Source: Paludibacteraceae bacterium (GTDB lineage Bacteria; Bacteroidota; Bacteroidia; Bacteroidales; Paludibacteraceae). From it: 64,000 bases of DNA. Of this stretch, positions 59,141-64,000 are shown in pieces. The stretch is taken from the NCBI GenBank assembly GCA_017503075.1, contig JAFVTU010000012.1:62001-126000 (forward strand), written 5' to 3'. The notes below the pieces were generated by a model. The model was given only the letters and a program-made list of their open reading frames with translations. It had not been told where the DNA came from and made no database searches. Position numbers and translations under genes: made by a program. Position 1 is the first letter of the stretch; each line of letters opens with the position of its first letter.

Positions 59141-59184
59141 TGACAGGCATGTCAGCATTGTCCTTTCGCGAACAGCGATAATTG
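59141..59184 (+). repeat. 44-bp direct repeat, copy 2 (orphan araC 3' end)
   Basis: This copy of the araC gene end has no gene attached: similarity stops abruptly at its left edge (preceded by TTTGATATAC). A strong terminator follows 22 bp later, as if this were the original downstream flank of the regulator gene. Confidence 0.85.
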
Positions 59185-59205
59185 TCCAAATGGATACGTG
59201 CATTT

Positions 59206-59242
59206 GCCCTTTGACGGAAAACAACTGTCAAAGGGCTTTTTT
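59206..59242 (+). terminator. Terminator beyond orphan araC end
   Basis: Perfect 10-bp stem GCCCTTTGAC (59206-59215) / GTCAAAGGGC (59227-59236), an 11-nt loop and six T. It is probably the ancestral terminator of the AraC gene. Confidence 0.9.
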
Positions 59243-59283
59243 ATGACCTTTTGGCACAGTTTTCGCCCATAAGTTAGTGATAA

Positions 59284-59382
59284 TCTCTTTTTCGTAATCT
59301 CCCGCTGCGAGTATTGTAGGTGGACAGCTATAGCAAAATATGCAATATTCGGTCAAACAGCGGGAACTACGAAAAAAGTGAA
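59284..59382. repeat. About 100-bp imperfect inverted repeat
   Basis: Arms share TTTTTCGTA, TCCCGCTG (59300-59307, complement 59358-59365) and an inner CGA[AG]TATTG pair, with small bulges. It lies just upstream of the DnaJ-domain gene. It may be a leader structure or a remnant end of a mobile element. Confidence 0.6.
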
Positions 59383-59409
59383 AACTGCAAACTGAAAAGT
59401 GAAAGGTAA

Positions 59410-59811
59410 ATGGCAATTATCATCTGTGTATTATTAGGTTGGTTATGGGCAGGTCCAGTGGGCTTGTTTATGGGGTTGCAATTGGGTTGTGTGATTTATT
59501 TCTTCCAACGCCTCATGAAGCGTTTGGCAGGTGCACAAAGCACATTCCAGCACGCCGAATCATTCTACGAACAATATACTCCGCCCAAACGGGAGCCCGC
59601 ATACGATATGCCTACCGCTTATACGACCTTAGGTATATCGCCCAACGCCACCGATGACGAAGTGAAAAAGGCATATCGAAGAATGGCGATGGAGTATCAT
59701 CCCGACAAACAGGTCAATGCTTCCGAGCAAGAAAAACAAGCAGCTGCCGAGAAGTTCCGAGCTGCCAACAAAGCATACGAACATATCAAACAACAACGAA
59801 ATATAAAGTAA
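59410..59811 (+). CDS. Membrane-anchored DnaJ-domain protein
   Basis: 133 residues. Two adjoining hydrophobic segments at 1-33 (IIICVLLGWLWAGPVGLFMGLQLGCVIYFF) anchor it in the inner membrane. The C-terminal J-domain (about 68-128: TAYTTLGISPNATDDEVKKAYRRMAMEYHPDKQV) has the HPD motif needed to stimulate DnaK. There is no zinc-finger or substrate domain, so it resembles DjlA/CbpA-type local co-chaperones. dnaK lies 2.2 kb upstream on the same strand but is separated by a terminator and the insertion. Confidence 0.88.
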   Translation: MAIIICVLLGWLWAGPVGLFMGLQLGCVIYFFQRLMKRLAGAQSTFQHAESFYEQYTPPKREPAYDMPTAYTTLGISPNATDDEVKKAYRRMAMEYHPDKQVNASEQEKQAAAEKFRAANKAYEHIKQQRNIK

Positions 59812-59820
59812 TTATTAACT

Positions 59821-60345
59821 ATGAAATCCAATATTGTTATCACGCACCAAGGGCTAAGCGTAGGGCGTCGCTATGAAATTGTGGTTAATGGACGGTTGGT
59901 AGGCATGATGTCAACACCGCAAGCGCGCTTTACGCTCCCTCGTGGTGCGTATTTCTTAACGATTCGTAGCGGCAGATACCTGCCAATAGGCAAAAAAGGC
60001 AAGACGCTCGATGTTACTGTTTCCACCAGTACTACCTTCCTGTCGGAAGACAATGCCTACACGCATATCACTTTCTCACGCTCGTGGCTATGGTGGATAT
60101 ATCGTATCTTCAAACGCAAGAATTACTATGATGTAACAATTACAAATACACAAGAAGCACCTGCTATAGTCCGTCCGCGCAAGACTTGGTTACAACGGTA
60201 TATGGAGAAGCATCAAGATGAGATTCAAGCACGCCAAGAGGCAATGTGGAAGCAACACCAAGAGCGTGCCTTAGAACGCCAACGCCGTGCCTACCAACGC
60301 CAACTACGTCGAGAGGAGCGAAAGAAACGAAAAAGTGGAAAGTGA
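59821..60345 (+). CDS. Hypothetical protein with basic C-terminal coil
   Basis: 174 residues, not recognised. The N-terminal about 85 residues look beta-rich (MKSNIVITHQGLSVGRRYEIVVNGRLVGMMS, LPRGAYFLTIRSGRYLPIG), recalling PEGA-like modules. WLWWIYRIFKRKNYY in the middle could touch the membrane. The last 50 residues are a strongly basic Gln/Arg helix (QRRAYQRQLRREERKKRKSGK). It starts 9 bp after the DnaJ-type gene and overlaps the phospholipase-D gene by four bases (GTGA), so the three form one unit. Confidence 0.7.
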   Translation: MKSNIVITHQGLSVGRRYEIVVNGRLVGMMSTPQARFTLPRGAYFLTIRSGRYLPIGKKGKTLDVTVSTSTTFLSEDNAYTHITFSRSWLWWIYRIFKRKNYYDVTITNTQEAPAIVRPRKTWLQRYMEKHQDEIQARQEAMWKQHQERALERQRRAYQRQLRREERKKRKSGK

Positions 60346-61592
60346 AAACAAGCCATTTGATAATCATCTTTATATGCGCCATTATTCTCATTGGCGCGAT
60401 TGTGTGTGATATTGTTCGGCGGAAGCAATACAAGCCTTCTGCGCAACTCCGTGAACTAAAGCAATCACTATCGCCAGAGCACGCCACACAAGGCAATAGC
60501 ATAGAAACATACACCAATATCTCCCAACTCATTCCTTCCCTCTTGCGCGATATTGACTGCGCGAAAGAATATGTACTGTTTCAGTTCTTTAAGTTTGAGA
60601 AGGATTCATTGGGTATGGTGGTGCGAGAGGCATTGATGAAAAAAGCCCAAGATGGTGTGCCTGTATATGTTATCTATGATGCGTTTCCTGGTAGCATAGT
60701 TAATCACTCCTTCTTTCGCGAGATGAAACTATACGGTATAGAAGTGCATCGTTACAATCCCGTATTGCCTATTCCGTCTGCTTACTCTAACAATCGCAAC
60801 CACCGCAAAATCGTGGTTATTGATGGTCATATCGGTTATGTGGGCGGGATGAATATCGCTGAGCGTTATCTAAAGGGCGTACACAATGGCGATTGGCGCG
60901 ATACACACTTGCGTATTGAGGGTGCGGCGTGCCAACAATTGCAACAAGTATTCATGGATGATTGGCGCAAGCAATCCACAACTACACCACACGACACTAC
61001 TCTACACCATGCTACACCACACTACACTATACACCAAGCACAATGTCCCATCCAAATCATCGCTTCTGACCCAGAGGACAGCACGCCACCTATTCTGCAA
61101 GCCATGATAGAGATGGCGAACTCTACGAAGCAGTATCTATATATCCAATCCCCCTATTTCCTGCCACCAAAGCCGCTACAAGAGGCTTTATGCGAGGCTG
61201 CCAAACGTGGAGTAGATGTACGACTGATGATTCCTAAACGGGGTGATCGCTCTATTTTCATCTCTTACGCTTCGCGTTCGTATCTCAAACCACTACTGGC
61301 AGCAGGAGTGAAAGTCTATTTCCATACCTTTGGTTTTATCCACGCTAAAGCGTGGGTGGCAGATGATAAGATAGCCACGGTAGGTTCTTCAAATATAGAT
61401 TTTCGCAGTTTTACGCAAAGTTCCGAAGTGAATGCGTTTGTCTATGACACAATCTTTGCTCAAAAAATGCGGCAGATCTTCGAACAAGACATGTGGTACT
61501 GCGACATGATTCCGCAAGAATGGTGGCAACAACGCTCCTTCAAAGAGCGATTGCTGCAAGTAATCGTTAAACCATTTGCACACTTATTATAA
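60342..61592 (+). CDS. Phospholipase D-like cardiolipin synthase
   Basis: 416 residues from GTG 60342, which overlaps the preceding stop (GTGA). The longer frame from 60246 lies within the upstream gene and is unlikely. It has an N-terminal membrane helix (SHLIIIFICAIILIGAIVC) and two HKD motifs, HRKIVVIDG (154-162) and HAKAWVADD (about residue 335), each followed by the GSSNID/GGMNIA pattern of cardiolipin synthases. It condenses phosphatidylglycerol or related lipids. Residues 213-232 (TTTPHDTTLHHATPHYTIHQ) come from a 10-bp tandem array and fall between the two catalytic halves. Confidence 0.88.
   Translation: MKTSHLIIIFICAIILIGAIVCDIVRRKQYKPSAQLRELKQSLSPEHATQGNSIETYTNISQLIPSLLRDIDCAKEYVLFQFFKFEKDSLGMVVREALMKKAQDGVPVYVIYDAFPGSIVNHSFFREMKLYGIEVHRYNPVLPIPSAYSNNRNHRKIVVIDGHIGYVGGMNIAERYLKGVHNGDWRDTHLRIEGAACQQLQQVFMDDWRKQSTTTPHDTTLHHATPHYTIHQAQCPIQIIASDPEDSTPPILQAMIEMANSTKQYLYIQSPYFLPPKPLQEALCEAAKRGVDVRLMIPKRGDRSIFISYASRSYLKPLLAAGVKVYFHTFGFIHAKAWVADDKIATVGSSNIDFRSFTQSSEVNAFVYDTIFAQKMRQIFEQDMWYCDMIPQEWWQQRSFKERLLQVIVKPFAHLL
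60982..61031 (+). repeat. 10-bp tandem repeat inside phospholipase-D gene
   Basis: Five units: CTACACCACA, CGACACTACT, CTACACCATG, CTACACCACA, CTACACTATA. This is the complement of the iorA unit and is read in the matching frame, giving the same P-H-Y/D-T-x-x-H-H type peptide. Confidence 0.9.
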
Positions 61593-61593
61593 A

Positions 61594-62673
61594 ATGTTTG
61601 ACTTCTTAGACAATTGGCTCGCCATAGGCGGCTTTTGGGTAGCAGTACCACTGATTATTGTGGGCTGTGCAGCCCTCATCAAGGGGGCTGACTTCCTCGT
61701 GGACGGTGCTTCGGGTCTGGCAAAGAAATATGGCGTGAGCGATATTGTGATTGGTCTGACCGTAGTGGCTTTCGGTACCAGTATGCCTGAGTTCGTGGTA
61801 AACATGGTGGCAGTAGGACAAGGAAGTACCGAGATTGCCATTACCAACGTCCTCGGAAGTAATATTATCAACACCTTTGTCATCTTGGGTTGTACGGCAC
61901 TAATATTCCCGATTTCATCGCAAAAAACTACTCGCCGATTTGACATACCTTTCAGTATGTTGGCAGCTCTATTGGTCTTGCTATTTGCGGTATATAATAG
62001 CCCATCGTGGTTGCAAATTGAGCATATATTCAACATGAATATTGCCGACCCAACCCTCAGCGACTTGGGTTCTATCCAAATGGGACAAGGCAATGGTGGA
62101 TTCATCTCGGGTGTAGGTGGCAGTATCCTGCTCATCTTCTTCCTCATCTTCCTTTGGCATAATTTCAAAGGTATTGGTAGCGCCCCACAAACGGAGAGTA
62201 ACGAGGGCTACAAACCCATGTCTGCCAAACGTGCATTGGCATTGATTCTCGGCGGACTGGTGGGTTTGGTTGTCGGTGGCGAGTTGATAGTCAAGAGTGC
62301 TACTTCTATTGCACACTCCTTAGGTGTGAGCGATGCAATTATCGGTTTGACGGTTGTAGCGTTGGGTACATCATTGCCCGAACTGGCAACCTCTTGTATG
62401 GCAGCATTCAAAAAGAACTGCGATATTGCGTTAGGTAATGTGATAGGTAGCAATATCTTCAATATCTTCTTTATTCTCGGTACGAGCGCATGCGTCAAAG
62501 CATTGCCTGGCTACCACGGACTGGAGATTGATGCGTTGATGGCAGCTTTGGGTAGTATCTTTGTGATGCTCTTCGTCTATCTCACCAAGAAACACGAGAT
62601 TAAGCGTTGGCACGGAGCCATCCTCCTTCTCACCTACGCTGCTTATCTCACATATCGAATAATAACCCCCTAA
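61594..62673 (+). CDS. Calcium/sodium antiporter (CaCA family)
   Basis: 359 residues from ATG 61594 (an in-frame TTG at 61576 lies in the previous gene). About ten membrane helices carry the two inverted alpha-repeats, VVAFGTSMPEFVVNMVA...TNVLGSNIINTF and VVALGTSLPELATSCMA...GNVIGSNIFNIF. These contain the ion-binding Glu/Asn residues of K-dependent or simple Na/Ca exchangers. It is predicted to export Ca2+ using the Na+ gradient. Confidence 0.93.
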   Translation: MFDFLDNWLAIGGFWVAVPLIIVGCAALIKGADFLVDGASGLAKKYGVSDIVIGLTVVAFGTSMPEFVVNMVAVGQGSTEIAITNVLGSNIINTFVILGCTALIFPISSQKTTRRFDIPFSMLAALLVLLFAVYNSPSWLQIEHIFNMNIADPTLSDLGSIQMGQGNGGFISGVGGSILLIFFLIFLWHNFKGIGSAPQTESNEGYKPMSAKRALALILGGLVGLVVGGELIVKSATSIAHSLGVSDAIIGLTVVALGTSLPELATSCMAAFKKNCDIALGNVIGSNIFNIFFILGTSACVKALPGYHGLEIDALMAALGSIFVMLFVYLTKKHEIKRWHGAILLLTYAAYLTYRIITP

Positions 62674-62686
62674 ACACTAAACGGTT

Positions 62687-62703
62687 GGCGCCTCGCGCCG
62701 TCC
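62687..62703 (+). repeat. Hairpin-GTCC module
   Basis: GGCGC-CTC-GCGCC then GTCC, flanked by ACTAAAC words on both sides. It fills the gap between the antiporter and mntP genes. Confidence 0.75.
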
Positions 62704-62720
62704 ACTAAACATTAAACAAT

Positions 62721-63299
62721 ATGTCAACACTCAATATTTTTCTTATAGCCATTGGTATATCAATGGACTGCTTCTCGGTCGCTGCTTGCGAGGGATTAGT
62801 TACGCGCTCACCTTTGCCGCGCCACTCTAACCGACAAACTACAACGCCGCTCCTGATGGCTATCATCTTTGGGCTATTTCAAGGAATGATGCCACTGATA
62901 GGATATTTTGCGGGTTCCTTGTTTACATCCTTTACAGAACGCTTTGCACCATGGATTGCGTTGGTACTGCTTGGCTATATTGGTGGCAAAATGATTTACG
63001 AATCATTCAAGCCTGAGAAATTTGATACACATGACGGATTATCTCTGCGCATGTTGCTTGCATTAGCATTCGCAACATCAATAGATGCGTTGGTCACAGG
63101 TGTAGTATTTGTCCCTTATTCCGAAATTATATGGCGTGCAATAGGCATTATTGCACTAACTGGTTTTTTATTTTCTCTTGTAGGATTTATTGTAGGAAAA
63201 CTCGCAGGCGACCACTTCCATTTTAATGCCAAATTAATAGGCGGCATTGATCTCATACTGATAGGATTGAAAATATTTATAGAAGGAATAATCAAATAA
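62721..63299 (+). CDS. mntP: Manganese efflux pump MntP
   Basis: 192 residues with six predicted membrane helices. The family pattern is present in both halves: IGISMDCFSVAACEGL with the conserved Asp in helix 1, and LAFATSIDALVTGVVF with Asp in helix 4. It exports Mn2+ and protects against excess. No yybP-ykoY-type riboswitch was recognised in the short upstream gap. Residues 27-42 (VTRSPLPRHSNRQTTT) form a longer first loop than usual. Confidence 0.93.
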   Translation: MSTLNIFLIAIGISMDCFSVAACEGLVTRSPLPRHSNRQTTTPLLMAIIFGLFQGMMPLIGYFAGSLFTSFTERFAPWIALVLLGYIGGKMIYESFKPEKFDTHDGLSLRMLLALAFATSIDALVTGVVFVPYSEIIWRAIGIIALTGFLFSLVGFIVGKLAGDHFHFNAKLIGGIDLILIGLKIFIEGIIK

Positions 63300-63315
63300 T
63301 TAAACACTAAACTAT

Positions 63316-64000
63316 ATGAAACCTGATTCACAAGTCAAACAAGCGACTCGCATTCAAACATCTGTGCTCAATGGCATAGAAAAGAAAGTACTTGTCAAAA
63401 TGGCAAATCATCTCCCCTCTTGGGTTACATCGGATATGCTCACCTTGATAGGCGTATTCGGTGCGTTACTCACTGGCACAGGATTCGTACTAACCTATTT
63501 TAGTTACCAATGGCTATGGCTATCCTCATTTGGATTGATAGTCAATTGGTTTGGCGACTCTTTGGACGGAACACTTGCGCGTGTACGCAACACGCAACGC
63601 CCTATTTATGGCTATTACCTCGACCACAATACCGACCTACTCTGCCAATTAGCCATCTTTGGCGGTATCGGATTATCGCCGATGATGAATATGGGCGTAG
63701 CTATGTTGGTATTGGTGATGTATCTGATGTTAGAGGTCTATGTCTCTATCAATGCGCACCTAAAGAGTGAGTTCCGCTTGACTTATGCCAAAATGGGACC
63801 TACTGAGTTTCGACTATTGGTAATCATTCTAAATACCATTATTATTTGTTCTCCTCATCTGCAAGCGTTTAGCCGCTCACACATACTTCTTGGAGTAGAA
63901 ACCACCTGCCGCTTTATGGATTATGTGGGCTGTATTGTAGCAGCGATTATGTTCCTAATGTATCTGGTCTGCTTTATCAAGGACGCACGCTATTTTGCAA
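63316..64000 (+). CDS. CDP-alcohol phosphatidyltransferase (partial)
   Basis: Starts at ATG 63316 and runs off the right edge; 228 residues are visible. The family signature reads D-SL-DG-TL-AR, nine residues, G-YYL-D-HNT-D (GDSLDGTLARVRNTQRP followed by GYYLDHNTD), with all catalytic Asp present. Several membrane helices follow. These enzymes transfer a phosphatidyl or phosphoalcohol group from a CDP donor in phospholipid synthesis. With the upstream cardiolipin synthase-like gene it suggests a membrane-lipid theme. The alcohol substrate cannot be determined. Confidence 0.88.
   Translation, partial: MKPDSQVKQATRIQTSVLNGIEKKVLVKMANHLPSWVTSDMLTLIGVFGALLTGTGFVLTYFSYQWLWLSSFGLIVNWFGDSLDGTLARVRNTQRPIYGYYLDHNTDLLCQLAIFGGIGLSPMMNMGVAMLVLVMYLMLEVYVSINAHLKSEFRLTYAKMGPTEFRLLVIILNTIIICSPHLQAFSRSHILLGVETTCRFMDYVGCIVAAIMFLMYLVCFIKDARYFA

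Noticed and set aside
60246-60341. Upstream extension of the phospholipase-D gene from GTG 60246
   Set aside because: It would add a Pro/Thr-rich segment lying entirely inside the preceding gene. The GTGA overlap at 60342 gives a normal N-terminal membrane helix.

Overview
This window comes from a Bacteroidota chromosome, most likely order Bacteroidales. The evidence is a SusC/SusD/SusE-type outer-membrane uptake locus with an SLC45-type sugar permease, a DUF4837 lipoprotein, an HU-TM-LysM fusion, and at least eight promoters of the Bacteroides form (TTTG, about 20 bp, TAnnTTTG) with almost no Shine-Dalgarno sequences. No rRNA, tRNA, CRISPR array or intact transposase was seen. Both ends of the window cut a gene.

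Layout. 1-5.4 kb (minus strand): a truncated beta-barrel-like protein, mutS2, a small lipoprotein and a 611-aa protein with a nine-residue Glu/Val/Thr/Pro tandem repeat. 5.9-16.6 kb (plus): a tightly packed envelope and RNA-modification run: GH73-LysM hydrolase, DUF721, a THUMP-like methyltransferase, rlmN, a polysaccharide deacetylase, two glycosyltransferases, a phosphoethanolamine transferase, a UPF0597/cysteine desulfidase-like enzyme and an acyltransferase. 16.7-20.8 kb: prfB, a DUF4837 lipoprotein and a Uup-like ABC-F ATPase, meeting a convergent lplA. 21.8-29.1 kb (minus): a four-gene polysaccharide-utilisation locus (permease, SusC, SusD, SusE-like) with no glycoside hydrolase. 29.1-30.1 kb: a noncoding interval dense in inverted and tandem repeats. 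30.1-40.0 kb (plus): recQ, rimO, an HU protein, the HU-TM-LysM protein, uvrA and a second ABC-F. 40.1-47.3 kb (plus): a FISUMP-like secreted protein, a subtilase, a cupin-ManA fusion, glyA, a YigZ-like protein, coaD and an S41 protease. 47.3-53.7 kb (minus): a secreted InlB-repeat protein, then iorA, iorB, an aminotransferase and a CoA-transferase, together a plausible amino-acid fermentation route. 53.9-64 kb (plus): a C1B peptidase, dnaK, an AraC regulator, a decayed 1-kb insertion with a KilA-N pseudogene, a membrane DnaJ protein, a cardiolipin synthase-like protein, a Ca/Na antiporter, mntP and a truncated CDP-alcohol phosphatidyltransferase.

The most unusual signal is at DNA level. Short word-like repeats fill intergenic gaps and also sit, in frame, inside conserved enzymes. 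One class is a hairpin module: a GC-rich stem of variable sequence, a loop of usually 3 nt, then GTCC. It occurs seven times in four intergenic gaps, and a degenerate copy lies inside a coding gene. A second class is a 10-bp TRTAGKRTGG tandem array, found between genes and inside both iorA and the phospholipase-D gene. Inside the two genes it encodes nearly the same ten-residue peptide repeat. The other strong structural signal is a 44-bp direct repeat of the 3' end of the araC gene. It brackets about 1 kb containing a KilA-N remnant, and the gene's apparent terminator lies beyond the second copy, as expected for an integrated and decayed element.
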